Shown here piece after piece: positions 17,605-25,867 of a stretch of DNA of 64,000 nt. Below the pieces are notes generated by a model that did not search any database, had not been told where the DNA came from, and was given only the letters and a program-made list of their open reading frames with translations. The DNA lies in assembly GCF_003591515.1 (NCBI RefSeq), contig NZ_QZCG01000007.1:62001-126000 (forward strand), written 5' to 3'. Both the position numbers and the translations under genes were made by a program. Each line of letters opens with the position of its first letter. Position 1 is the stretch's first letter. The stretch comes from Paracoccus onubensis (GTDB lineage: Bacteria > Pseudomonadota > Alphaproteobacteria > Rhodobacterales > Rhodobacteraceae).

Positions 17605-18021
17605 TTACAATTCGAGGATCATGTCGCGATGCGGGATTCCGGCATCGTCATATTCCTGACCGATGACTGTAAAACCCAGCTTTTCATAGAAACCGATCGC
17701 ATGCACCTGCGAACTCAGTTTGGCCTGGGTTATGCCGGGGCAATCGCGCAGCTTGTCTACCGCCACCCGGATGAGTCCGACACCAAGCCCGGTGCCTCGC
17801 GCATCCTGCAGCACACAGACCCGACCGATCTTGCCGATATCGCCGGATAACAGGATCCGCGCGGTGCCGACAGGCCGGCTCCCCTGCCATGCCAGCAGAT
17901 GGACCGCCTGAATATCCAGATCGTCCCATTCATCGGCTTCCGCTATGCCCTGTTCATTGATGAACACCATGCGACGCAGGGTGCGGCAGATGTCGATATC
18001 AGTGGTTTCCTCGATTTTCAT
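17605..18021 (-). CDS. GNAT family N-acetyltransferase
   Basis: This 138-residue single-domain GNAT protein shows the acetyl-CoA motif [21 protein letters not shown] near residue 72, and an ending [26 protein letters not shown] typical of the YjcF/ElaA-like group. The ATG overlaps the stop of dapE by four bases (ATGA), so the two are co-translated. The acceptor is unknown; a link to lysine or peptidoglycan precursor metabolism is only suggested by position. Confidence 0.85.
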   Translation of the reverse strand: MKIEETTDIDICRTLRRMVFINEQGIAEADEWDDLDIQAVHLLAWQGSRPVGTARILLSGDIGKIGRVCVLQDARGTGLGVGLIRVAVDKLRDCPGITQAKLSSQVHAIGFYEKLGFTVIGQEYDDAGIPHRDMILEL

Positions 18022-19154
18022 GCAAAATATCTCTCAAGAATGCGTTGATAGATATCCTTGAGCTGCCGGACCTGGTTTTCGGGCACACGCTCATCGACCT
18101 GATGCATGAAATGCCCGACCAATCCGAACTCGACCACCGGGCAATGGTCTTTGATATAGCGGGCGTCAGAGGTGCCGCCCGATGTGGACAGGACCGGTTG
18201 CCGACCGCATTCGGCTGTGACGACATCGCGGACCAGATCGACGAAGGGGCCGGGTTCGGTCAGAAAGGCTTCGCCGGATATATCCGCAGCGATCTTCAGT
18301 GCAACACCGGTCTCGGCGCTTAGCTTGTCGGCGCGCGCGGTCAGGTCGTGGATCAGCGAAGCGCCGCTATGCAGATCGTTGAAACGGATATTGACCACCG
18401 CAGTCGCGGTTTCAGGAATGACATTCGAGGCCGGGTTGCCGCAATCGATCGTGGTGATCTGCAATCCCGTAGGATCGAAATGATCCGTCCCCTGATCCAA
18501 TGGCGCGGCAATCAATTCGTTCAGATAACGGGTCAGGGCATGCAGCGGATTATTCGCACGGTGCGGATAGGCGGCATGACCCTGAATCCCGGTAGCGGTG
18601 ATATGGAAGGTGACCGAGCCGCGCCGGCCGATCTTCATCATCTCGCCCATCTGGTCGGGATTGCTTGGTTCCCCGACGACGCAGACATCCATCCGCTCGC
18701 CCTGTTCGGTCATCCAGTCCAGCAGGGCAGGGGTGCCATCCTTCGACGCGCCCTCTTCGTCGCCGGTGATGGTCAGGATCACCGCGCCATCCGGCGGGGT
18801 CAGGGTCACGAAATCGATCGCGGCGGCGGTAAATGCCGCGACGCCGGATTTCATGTCGGTCGCGCCCCGGCCCCAGATGATCCCGTCCTCGACATGTCCG
18901 CCGAAGGGCGGATGGCTCCATGAACCCAAATCGCCCGGCGGCACCACATCGGTATGTCCGTTGAAGCCGAATGTCCTGACGCCTTTCGCACCCCAGCGCG
19001 CAAACAGATTCGGCGTGCCGTTGCGATCCACGCGATGCACATCGAACCCCGCCTTGCCCAGCATTTCGGCAAGCAGAACAAGCGCCCCGCCTTCCTCGGG
19101 CGTGACGGAGGGGCAGCGGATCAGGCGGGCGGTCAGGTCGGCGGCATCGGTCAT
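18018..19154 (-). CDS. dapE: Succinyl-diaminopimelate desuccinylase DapE
   Basis: This 378-residue M20 metallohydrolase makes LL-diaminopimelate for lysine and peptidoglycan. It shows the metal-ligand regions [29 protein letters not shown] and [11 protein letters not shown], and [10 protein letters not shown] near the C-terminus. The start at 19154 ([16 protein letters not shown]) fits the family N-terminus; upstream residues from 19190 are unlikely. The TauE/SafE gene ends four bases before this start. Confidence 0.94.
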   Translation of the reverse strand: MTDAADLTARLIRCPSVTPEEGGALVLLAEMLGKAGFDVHRVDRNGTPNLFARWGAKGVRTFGFNGHTDVVPPGDLGSWSHPPFGGHVEDGIIWGRGATDMKSGVAAFTAAAIDFVTLTPPDGAVILTITGDEEGASKDGTPALLDWMTEQGERMDVCVVGEPSNPDQMGEMMKIGRRGSVTFHITATGIQGHAAYPHRANNPLHALTRYLNELIAAPLDQGTDHFDPTGLQITTIDCGNPASNVIPETATAVVNIRFNDLHSGASLIHDLTARADKLSAETGVALKIAADISGEAFLTEPGPFVDLVRDVVTAECGRQPVLSTSGGTSDARYIKDHCPVVEFGLVGHFMHQVDERVPENQVRQLKDIYQRILERYFA

Positions 19155-19158
19155 TTGG

Positions 19159-19923
19159 TTACATCCAGATTTCAATGGCACGACGCACAAGGTTCAGTCC
19201 GGTCAGGATCAGAAGCACCAGCGTCCAGCGCCGAAACTGCACCACATCAAGCCGGTCCTGCAAGGCAAAGCCCGCGAACATCCCGGCAAAGGCAGGCAGG
19301 CAAAGAACAAGCGACAGCGGCAGGGTCCGGGAATTCAGCAGGCCCGAGGTCAGATGCGCCCCGGTCAGAACGACCGCGCCGATCAGGAATACCACGCCCT
19401 GCACCCGGATCTGCTCGCGCTTTCCGACCCCGGCCGACAGCAGGTAAACGATCAGCGGCGGCCCCCAGATGCCGGAGATGCCGCCGTAAAGACCGCCGAT
19501 GATGCCGGTGATCGCCTCGAACGGCTTGTCGTGCTGCACCGGCAGCGCCAGGGATCGTCCCGACAATTGCCATATCGCGAAGCCGACAATGGGAAGCCCC
19601 AGCGTGACATACATGACAGGTTGCGGGATGCGTTGCGCGAAGGCCGCGGAGACGCACATGAATATGACGACCATCGCGATATGCAGTCGAAACCGGCTGA
19701 TCGATCTCAATGCCTCGCCCGGGCCCTGACGGAAGGCCTGATAGATATTCGTCAGCAGGACGGGCAGGATCAGGGATGCCAGCGCCGTGGTCGCAGGCAT
19801 GATCGACCCGAATGCGGACAGCATGATCATCGGCATGGCGAAGCCGATCGCGCCTTTCACCAGACCGGCGAAGGCCGTGATCACGATTGCCGCCCAGAAT
19901 TGCCAGATTTCGACGCCGAACAT
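19159..19923 (-). CDS. TauE/SafE family membrane permease
   Basis: This 254-residue inner-membrane protein has about eight hydrophobic segments and the family repeats [16 protein letters not shown] near residue 20 and [23 protein letters not shown] near residue 140. Members are proposed exporters of sulfite, sulfoacetate or related organosulfur anions. It precedes dapE and a GNAT gene with tight spacing and diverges from serC. The substrate is unknown. Confidence 0.85.
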   Translation of the reverse strand: MFGVEIWQFWAAIVITAFAGLVKGAIGFAMPMIMLSAFGSIMPATTALASLILPVLLTNIYQAFRQGPGEALRSISRFRLHIAMVVIFMCVSAAFAQRIPQPVMYVTLGLPIVGFAIWQLSGRSLALPVQHDKPFEAITGIIGGLYGGISGIWGPPLIVYLLSAGVGKREQIRVQGVVFLIGAVVLTGAHLTSGLLNSRTLPLSLVLCLPAFAGMFAGFALQDRLDVVQFRRWTLVLLILTGLNLVRRAIEIWM

Positions 19924-19965
19924 GCGCGCAAGCTAGCCCGGCCGGCGGGAATAGGGAATGCCGGA

Positions 19966-19982
19966 TTTGCACTATTTGCAAA
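19966..19982. promoter_or_regulatory. TTTGCA/TGCAAA inverted repeat in the tauE-serC intergenic region
   Basis: TTTGCA (19966-19971) and TGCAAA (19977-19982) form a 6-bp inverted repeat with a five-base centre, between two divergent genes. Size and symmetry suit a dimeric regulator, but no regulator is adjacent and the assignment is tentative. Confidence 0.3.
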
Positions 19983-20060
19983 AACCGTGGCGTGCCAGTT
20001 GCGCGGGGGAAGAGAAGGCGTTTTTCAGTTGCACTCTCTGCCGTGGTTCTGTAGGTGCGG

Positions 20061-20090
20061 CCTTGGGCAACCCTTCCCCAACGAAGGGCA
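20061..20090 (+). ncRNA. serC leader RNA candidate (pseudoknot)
   Basis: In the serC 5' leader, CCCTTC (20071-20076) and GAAGGG (20083-20088) form a perfect 6-bp stem with loop CCCAAC. The loop bases CCCAA (20077-20081) are complementary to the upstream TTGGG (20063-20067), which allows a compact pseudoknot ending about 24 bases before the start codon. A conserved alphaproteobacterial serC leader motif has been described from comparative genomics; matching it here is from memory of its location, whereas the pairing itself is read from the sequence. Confidence 0.6.
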
Positions 20091-20112
20091 ATTAGCTGGA
20101 AGGCTGAAAGAT

Positions 20113-21261
20113 ATGACTGATCATCCGATCCCGGCCACGCGGCCGGCTAATCCGCGTTTTTCCTCTGGCCCCTGTGCCAAAATCCCCGAATATAATCTGG
20201 ATATGCTGTCGGACGCGCCGCTTGGGCGCTCGCATCGCGCTGCTATCGGAAAAGGCAAGCTGGCCGAGGCGATCGACCTGACGCGCGAGATATTGGGCGT
20301 GCCGGCCGATTACCGCATCGGCATCGTGCCCGCCTCGGATACCGGTGCCGTCGAGATGGCGATGTGGTCGATGCTGGGTGAGCGTCCGGTCGAGATGCTG
20401 GCCTGGGAAAGCTTCGGTGAGGGCTGGGTGACCGACGCGGTCAAGCAGCTGAAGCTGGACGCCACCGTGCATAAGGCCGATTATGGCAAGATTGTCGATT
20501 TCACACAGGTGGATTTCGGCAAGGATGTGGTTTTCACCTGGAACGGCACCACCAGCGGCGTGCGGGTTCCCAATGGCGAGGCCATTCCCGCGGATCGTGA
20601 CGGGCTGACGATCTGCGACGCCACCAGTGCCGCTTTCGCGATGGATTTGCCGTTCGACAAGCTGGATGTGGTGACCTTCAGCTGGCAAAAGGTGCTGGGC
20701 GGCGAGGCGGCGCATGGCATGCTGATCCTGTCGCCCCGTGCCGTCGCGCGGCTGGAAAGCTATACGCCGGACCGGCCCCTGCCGAAGATTTTCCGGCTGA
20801 CCAAGGGTGGAAAGCTGAATGAAGGTATCTTCCGGGGTGAAACGATCAATACGCCCTCGATGCTGGCGGTCGAGGATTATCTTGTCGCTTTGAAATGGGC
20901 GCAGTCGATCGGTGGCCTGCAGGGCCTGATCGCGCGGGCCGATGCGAATGCGAAAGCCGTAAGGGATTTTATTACCGGCAAGGACTGGATCGCCGATCTG
21001 GCCGAGGATTCGGCGACGGCTTCGACCACGAGCGTCTGCCTGAAATTCACCGATCCCGCCATTGCCGATGGCGCCGCTTTCGCCAAAGCCGTTGCCAAGC
21101 GGCTGGAGAAAGAGGGCGTGGCGCTTGATGCGGGGGCATATCGCGACGCGCCTCCGGGGTTGCGGATCTGGTGCGGCTCTACGGTGGAAGCCAGTGACGT
21201 GGCGGCGCTGATGCCGTGGATCGAGTGGGCCTATCGCGCGGAACTGTCCGCGCAGGGTTGA
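20113..21261 (+). CDS. serC: Phosphoserine aminotransferase SerC
   Basis: This 382-residue PLP enzyme converts 3-phosphohydroxypyruvate to phosphoserine with glutamate, and also serves vitamin B6 synthesis. It has the alphaproteobacterial form of the enzyme: [18 protein letters not shown] at the start, and the PLP-lysine region [17 protein letters not shown] near residue 196. Start [11 protein letters not shown] at 20113 follows an AAGGCTGAAAG-type ribosome site; the open frame upstream to 18598 is not coding. serA follows, separated by a hairpin. Confidence 0.96.
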   Translation: MTDHPIPATRPANPRFSSGPCAKIPEYNLDMLSDAPLGRSHRAAIGKGKLAEAIDLTREILGVPADYRIGIVPASDTGAVEMAMWSMLGERPVEMLAWESFGEGWVTDAVKQLKLDATVHKADYGKIVDFTQVDFGKDVVFTWNGTTSGVRVPNGEAIPADRDGLTICDATSAAFAMDLPFDKLDVVTFSWQKVLGGEAAHGMLILSPRAVARLESYTPDRPLPKIFRLTKGGKLNEGIFRGETINTPSMLAVEDYLVALKWAQSIGGLQGLIARADANAKAVRDFITGKDWIADLAEDSATASTTSVCLKFTDPAIADGAAFAKAVAKRLEKEGVALDAGAYRDAPPGLRIWCGSTVEASDVAALMPWIEWAYRAELSAQG

Positions 21262-21269
21262 CCTGTGAG

Positions 21270-21330
21270 CCGGGGAGGGCTGTCTGCCCTCCCCGGACCC
21301 CTCCCGAAGGTATTTGGACAAAGAAGAAGA
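21270..21330 (+). repeat. Hairpin plus GGTATTTGG tail, intergenic element copy 1
   Basis: CCGGGGAGGGC (21270-21280) pairs with GCCCTCCCCGG (21286-21296) as an 11-bp stem with a five-base loop. It is followed by ACCCCTCCCGAAGGTATTTGG and a GAAGAA tract. This hairpin-plus-tail layout recurs downstream of many Rhodobacterales genes, and a degenerate copy lies at 55604-55648. It likely ends or attenuates transcription between serC and serA. Confidence 0.55.
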
Positions 21331-21388
21331 TGCAGCCTGTGCTGTGAAGGCGCTGCGCATCATTATAAGTTGTGAGAGGATGACAGAC

Positions 21389-22978
21389 ATGCCGAAGGTT
21401 CTTGTGTCCGACAAATTGTCGGAAACCGCCGTTCAGATCTTCCGCGATCGCGGGGTCGAGGTGGATTACCTGCCCGATCTGGGCAAGGACAAGGAAAAGC
21501 TGGCCGAGGTGATCGGGCAATATGACGGACTGGCGATCCGGTCGGCCACCAAGGTGACGGAGAAATTGCTGGCGCGGGCGGATAATCTGAAGGTTGTGGG
21601 GCGCGCCGGGATCGGGGTCGATAATGTCGATATTCCGGCGGCCTCGAAAAAAGGCGTGATCGTGATGAACACGCCTTTCGGCAACAGCATCACCACCGCC
21701 GAGCATGCCGTTGCGATGATGTTCGCGGTGGCCCGGCAATTGCCGGAGGCAAGCGTTTCGACCCATGCCGGGAAATGGGAGAAAAGCCGGTTCATGGGGG
21801 TCGAGCTGTTCAACAAGACCCTTGGCGTGATCGGTGCCGGAAATATCGGTGCGATCGTGATCGACCGGGCGCTTGGGCTGCATATGCGGGTGCTGGCCTA
21901 TGATCCCTTCCTGTCGGAAGAGCGCGCTGCCGAGATTGGTGTGACGAAGGTCGAACTGGACGAATTGCTGGGCAAATCGGATTTCATCACCTTCCATGTG
22001 CCGCTGACGGACAAGACCCGCAACATCCTGTCGCGCGAGGCCATCACCAAGCTGAAGCCGGGTGTGCGGATCATCAACTGCGCCCGTGGCGGTCTGGTCG
22101 ATGAAGAGGCTCTGGCAGAGGCCCTGAAATCCGGGCATGTCGCAGGGGCGGCGTTCGATGTCTTCGCGGTGGAGCCCGCCACGGAAAGCCCGCTGTTCAA
22201 TCTGCCCAATGTCGTGGTGACGCCGCATCTGGGCGCCTCGACCACGGAAGCGCAGGAAAATGTCGCTTTGCAGGTGGCCGAGCAGATGTCGGATTATCTG
22301 CTGACGGGCGCGGTTCAGAACGCGTTGAACATGCCTTCGGTCACCGCCGAAGAAGCGGCTGTCATGGGGCCGTGGATCAGGCTGGCCGGTCATCTGGGCG
22401 CCTTTGTCGGCCAGATGACCGATGAGCCGATCCGTGCGATCAATGTGCTGTATGACGGTGTCGTGTCCGAGATGAATCTGAACGCGCTTAACGCCTCGGT
22501 CATTGCCGGTGTGATGAAGGCGACCAATCCGGATGTGAACACGGTTTCCGCTCCGGTCATCGCCAAGGACCGCGGCATTCAGGTTGCCACGACGCGGCAG
22601 GATCAGGCCGGGGTGTTCGAGGGCTATATCAAGCTGACCGTCGTGACCGCCGAGCGCGAGCGTTCCATCGCGGGCACGGTATTCAGTGACGGCAAGCCGC
22701 GCTTCATCCAGATCCGCGGGATCAATATCGATGCCGAGGTGGGCGAGCATATGCTTTACACCCGCAACAGGGACGTGCCGGGCGTGATCGGTGCGCTTGG
22801 CGGGACGCTGGGTGATCTGGGCGTGAATATCGCCAACTTCACTCTTGGCCGCGCGTCCACGGGCGAGGATGCCATCGCGATCCTTTATCTGGACGAGGCG
22901 ATCAGCGACGAGGCTTTGGCTGCGTTGCAGAATACCGGCAAGTTCCTTCAGGCCCGTCGGCTGAAATTCGAAATCTGA
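21389..22978 (+). CDS. serA: D-3-phosphoglycerate dehydrogenase SerA
   Basis: This 529-residue NAD-dependent enzyme catalyses the first step of serine synthesis. It shows the dehydrogenase core with GVIGAGNIGAIVIDRALGLHM (the GxGxxG NAD loop, slightly over residues 145-165), the catalytic region NCARGGLVDEEAL, and PHLGASTTEAQENVALQVAEQ with the active histidine. A long regulatory intervening domain and a C-terminal ACT domain (VPGVIGALGGTLGDLGVNIANF style) follow. Start 21389 (MPKVLVSDKLSETAV) has GAGAGG nine bases upstream; the ATG at 21380 is too close to that site. Confidence 0.95.
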   Translation: MPKVLVSDKLSETAVQIFRDRGVEVDYLPDLGKDKEKLAEVIGQYDGLAIRSATKVTEKLLARADNLKVVGRAGIGVDNVDIPAASKKGVIVMNTPFGNSITTAEHAVAMMFAVARQLPEASVSTHAGKWEKSRFMGVELFNKTLGVIGAGNIGAIVIDRALGLHMRVLAYDPFLSEERAAEIGVTKVELDELLGKSDFITFHVPLTDKTRNILSREAITKLKPGVRIINCARGGLVDEEALAEALKSGHVAGAAFDVFAVEPATESPLFNLPNVVVTPHLGASTTEAQENVALQVAEQMSDYLLTGAVQNALNMPSVTAEEAAVMGPWIRLAGHLGAFVGQMTDEPIRAINVLYDGVVSEMNLNALNASVIAGVMKATNPDVNTVSAPVIAKDRGIQVATTRQDQAGVFEGYIKLTVVTAERERSIAGTVFSDGKPRFIQIRGINIDAEVGEHMLYTRNRDVPGVIGALGGTLGDLGVNIANFTLGRASTGEDAIAILYLDEAISDEALAALQNTGKFLQARRLKFEI

Positions 22979-22984
22979 GCAATT

Positions 22985-23017
22985 TTCCGCATGGTGGCAT
23001 TGCATCGCCATGCGGAA
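22985..23017 (+). terminator. Hairpin downstream of serA
   Basis: TTCCGCATGG (22985-22994) pairs perfectly with CCATGCGGAA (23008-23017) around a 13-base loop, seven bases after the serA stop. It has no T-run. Its position argues that the in-frame start at 22991 of the next gene is not used. Confidence 0.55.
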
Positions 23018-23035
23018 TCCATCCGGCGGGGTAAC

Positions 23036-23776
23036 ATGCGCTTATACGCTATCGGTGATATTCATGGTCAGCTGGATCTGCTGAAAGATGCGCATGAGCG
23101 CATTTTTCGCGATGGCGGGCGGGATGCGGTAATTGCGCATGTCGGCGATCTGATCGACCGGGGGCCGGATTCGCGGGGCGTCGTGGAATATCTGTCCCTG
23201 GGACGGAAGGCCGGGCGGCCCTGGATCGTCATGCGCGGCAACCATGATCGCTTCCTGCCCAATTTCCTGCACAGGCCGAACTGGATCGACCCGGGGCTGA
23301 GCTCGTTCCAGCACTGGATCGACCATCCGGGACTGGGGGCGGATGCGACGCTTGCCTCATACGGTGTCGATACCGATTTGCCGCGTGACCGGCTGCACGC
23401 CGAGGCGGTGCGGGCGGTGCCGGCCGCGCATGCCGAATTCCTGTCTTCCCTGCCGCTTTGGTATCTGCATCCCCGGGCACTGGTAGTTCATGCAGGGATT
23501 CGACCGGGGGTCGATCTGCAGGATCAGATCGAGCTGGATCTGGTCTGGATCCGCAAGGGCTTTCTTGAAAGCACGGCTGATCACGGGCCGCTGATCGTTC
23601 ACGGCCATACGGCAATCCGGGCTGCCACGCATTACGGTAACCGCCTGAATATCGACGGCGGGGCCGCCTATGGCAGGCCGCTTTGCGCTGTCGTGATCGA
23701 GGAAGGCGGTGTCAATCTGTTGACGGATGAGGGCCGCCTGCCGCTATTGCCACAGGCCATTGACACAGAACAATGA
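23036..23776 (+). CDS. Metallophosphoesterase (serine/threonine protein phosphatase-like)
   Basis: This 246-residue protein carries the complete calcineurin-like metal-binding set: GDIHGQLDLL near residue 8, GDLIDRGPDSRGV near 40, RGNHDRF near 70, and VHGHTAI near 190. It resembles PrpA/ApaH-like bacterial phosphoprotein phosphatases. Start 23036 (MRLYAIGDIHGQ) follows a GGCGGGG ribosome site and the hairpin after serA. The physiological substrate is unknown. Confidence 0.88.
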   Translation: MRLYAIGDIHGQLDLLKDAHERIFRDGGRDAVIAHVGDLIDRGPDSRGVVEYLSLGRKAGRPWIVMRGNHDRFLPNFLHRPNWIDPGLSSFQHWIDHPGLGADATLASYGVDTDLPRDRLHAEAVRAVPAAHAEFLSSLPLWYLHPRALVVHAGIRPGVDLQDQIELDLVWIRKGFLESTADHGPLIVHGHTAIRAATHYGNRLNIDGGAAYGRPLCAVVIEEGGVNLLTDEGRLPLLPQAIDTEQ

Positions 23777-23808
23777 CGCGCGGGGCTCGGGCGCCTGCCC
23801 GATGCCGG

Positions 23809-24882
23809 TCAGGCCATCACCGGCACCAGATGATGATCCCATGAGCGGCCCGGATATTTTGCCAGTGGCCGCATGGTTTCGCCCGTCTCTATCAGCCCGC
23901 CCAGCCCGTCCGACAGAAAGAACCCCTGCGCCGCCGGGGCGATCCCGCAGACATCTTCGCGCGTGATGCTGCGCAGATGGTGGCCGGTATCGTCGAATAT
24001 CTGCACCCGGCCGCCGCGCGGGGAACTGATTGCGACATGGGTCCGTTGGGCGTTGAAGGCGATCGAGCCGACATAGCCCTTCATCGCCATGGCCTCGAAG
24101 ACCGGCATCCGGTCCAGAACGGCGGGTTCGCCACGGCGATGCAAGCCCATCAGCGGCATTCCAAGCGCCGGATCCCCCTGCCATTGCATTGCGAAAGCCA
24201 CAAGCCCGTCGCGGCCAAGTGCGATATGGCGGATCGAGTTCAGCCGCAGATCATCGCCGAGTTCCACTTTCTCAAGCAATTCGCCATCGGGGCGGAGATA
24301 GGCGAGATTGGGACGCATGTCCGGCACGTCCAGCTTGACGCCTGGGCGGTCGGGATGGTTGCGATAGCCGCCATTCGCGGCGACCAGGATATCCCCGGGC
24401 AGATGCTTGATCTCATGCGGTCCGATGCCGTGGGTCGGGATTTCTCCCACGCGCCGCCAATCCTCGCTGCGCGACCACAGGCCGATACGCCCCTGTCCGG
24501 TCTCGAAGTGGTTTTCGGAGGTGCACAGGATGTCGCCATCCGCGATAAAGGTGCCATGCCCGTAGAAATGCCGTCCCTCGGGCGCGGTTAGCCGCGCCAG
24601 CACCTCACCGGTGGCGCAGTTCAGCACCACGGCGAAATTGCCCGGCGAGCGGGCGAAGGCCACGGCTTCGGGTGCGGTTGGATGGGCGGCGGCGGCATGG
24701 CCGCGAGCAGGCAGCGGGATGCGGAAACAGTCGCCCCCATTCGCAGCGATGCCGAACAGGGCATAGCCGCCATCCGCTTCGCGTGCCGCGCCCAGGATGG
24801 CGGGACTGCCCGCATCGGCCCATGACAGGCGCGGAACGGCGGAACCTGCAAGAAGTGCGGCAAGGAAATTTCGGCGGCGCAT
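23809..24882 (-). CDS. DUF1513 domain protein, Tat-exported
   Basis: This 357-residue protein has a twin-arginine leader (MRRRNFLAALLAGSAVPRLSWA) and a mature part with repeated beta-propeller-like blades such as GHGTFIADGDILCTSENHFETGQGRIG and GIGPHEIKHLPGDILVAANGGYRNHPDR, characteristic of DUF1513. It is the last gene of the imelysin operon, starting one base after the preceding stop. Start 24882 is favoured by GGAG six bases upstream. Its role in iron handling is inferred only from this conserved neighbourhood. Confidence 0.85.
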   Translation of the reverse strand: MRRRNFLAALLAGSAVPRLSWADAGSPAILGAAREADGGYALFGIAANGGDCFRIPLPARGHAAAAHPTAPEAVAFARSPGNFAVVLNCATGEVLARLTAPEGRHFYGHGTFIADGDILCTSENHFETGQGRIGLWSRSEDWRRVGEIPTHGIGPHEIKHLPGDILVAANGGYRNHPDRPGVKLDVPDMRPNLAYLRPDGELLEKVELGDDLRLNSIRHIALGRDGLVAFAMQWQGDPALGMPLMGLHRRGEPAVLDRMPVFEAMAMKGYVGSIAFNAQRTHVAISSPRGGRVQIFDDTGHHLRSITREDVCGIAPAAQGFFLSDGLGGLIETGETMRPLAKYPGRSWDHHLVPVMA

Positions 24883-24883
24883 C

Positions 24884-25867
24884 CTAGTCTCCATCCCGCG
24901 AATTGAATCCTGCCGAAAGCCCCAGTTCTCCACCGATCTCGGCACTGACGGCATCGCGGATCGCATGAACCTGTTGTTGCAGGATCTCGATCCTGAGCCG
25001 GGATTGCGGTTCCTTGACCCCTGCGAATATCGGATCGTCAAGCGAGCCGGCAGTTTCCAGCGCGGTTTCGAAGCTGCGACCGGTCACCGGCATGTCGGCC
25101 CCGAACATGGTTCCGGCAAGATCATGCAATGCGGAAAGCGACAGGGTGAGGTTCCTGAGCGAACGCCCGGATCGATAGGCTTCCGCGCGGGTCGGGCGGG
25201 GGCGTTCGAACGTTCCCAGCGGGCGGCCAAGCCGCTGATCCGTGTTGAATTCAAGCGTTGTCAGTAGGGCGGTGTAGAATGTCTGCGTGACTTCGCTTTC
25301 CGACAGGTAATGTGTGTTCCCGTCTGCGCCGGCGTCGGTCATCAGCCTGGTATGATCGGACCAGTCGGCCAGGATATCACCGGCCATGCGATTCAGATCG
25401 CCGCCGATCGCCTGAACATAGCGGCAGGCGTAATCATCCGGTCCGTAACTCGACAGATCATCGTCATAAAGCAGCTGCTCAAGAGCCATGAAGCCACGCC
25501 CGGCGACCGAGACAGCGGCGAATTGCGCAGGATCGTCGACGGCCGGATCGGCATCGGCAATCATTCCGCCGACGGTGCGGGCCACCATGCCCCGTGGATC
25601 GGGCCAGAATTCGATCGCCAGCGCGCGACCGTCGGTCTCAAGCGGCCCGAAACTCAGATGCGACAGGCCCATCCATGCGTCGAACGCGTGCTGATAAGGC
25701 TGATGCAATGCTTTGGAGGTGCAATCCTTCGCCGCAGCATCGGCCAGCGCTTTCGTGGCTGCGGAAAAGGTTTCGGCTGCGGGCATGATATGCGTGTCGA
25801 TGGTTTCCTGAATTCCCGCAGCGGCAGGCAGCGGCAGCAGGGCGAGAAGAAGGGCGAGTTTGCGCAT
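24884..25867 (-). CDS. Imelysin family (M75) protein with MxxE in place of HxxE
   Basis: This 327-residue exported protein has signal peptide MRKLALLLALLPLPAAA followed by an all-helical imelysin domain. The usual GxHxxE metal-site motif reads GRGFMALEQLLYDDD here, so methionine replaces the histidine. The start at 25867 shares one base with the stop of the DUF1111 gene (TGATG), giving tight translational coupling. Imelysins (IrpA, EfeO-like) are periplasmic iron-binding or transfer proteins, so this one may be structural or use another ligand. Confidence 0.85.
   Translation of the reverse strand: MRKLALLLALLPLPAAAGIQETIDTHIMPAAETFSAATKALADAAAKDCTSKALHQPYQHAFDAWMGLSHLSFGPLETDGRALAIEFWPDPRGMVARTVGGMIADADPAVDDPAQFAAVSVAGRGFMALEQLLYDDDLSSYGPDDYACRYVQAIGGDLNRMAGDILADWSDHTRLMTDAGADGNTHYLSESEVTQTFYTALLTTLEFNTDQRLGRPLGTFERPRPTRAEAYRSGRSLRNLTLSLSALHDLAGTMFGADMPVTGRSFETALETAGSLDDPIFAGVKEPQSRLRIEILQQQVHAIRDAVSAEIGGELGLSAGFNSRDGD

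Noticed and set aside
21179..23011. 610-residue minus-strand open frame
   Set aside because: Antisense to serA; composition is shadow-like.
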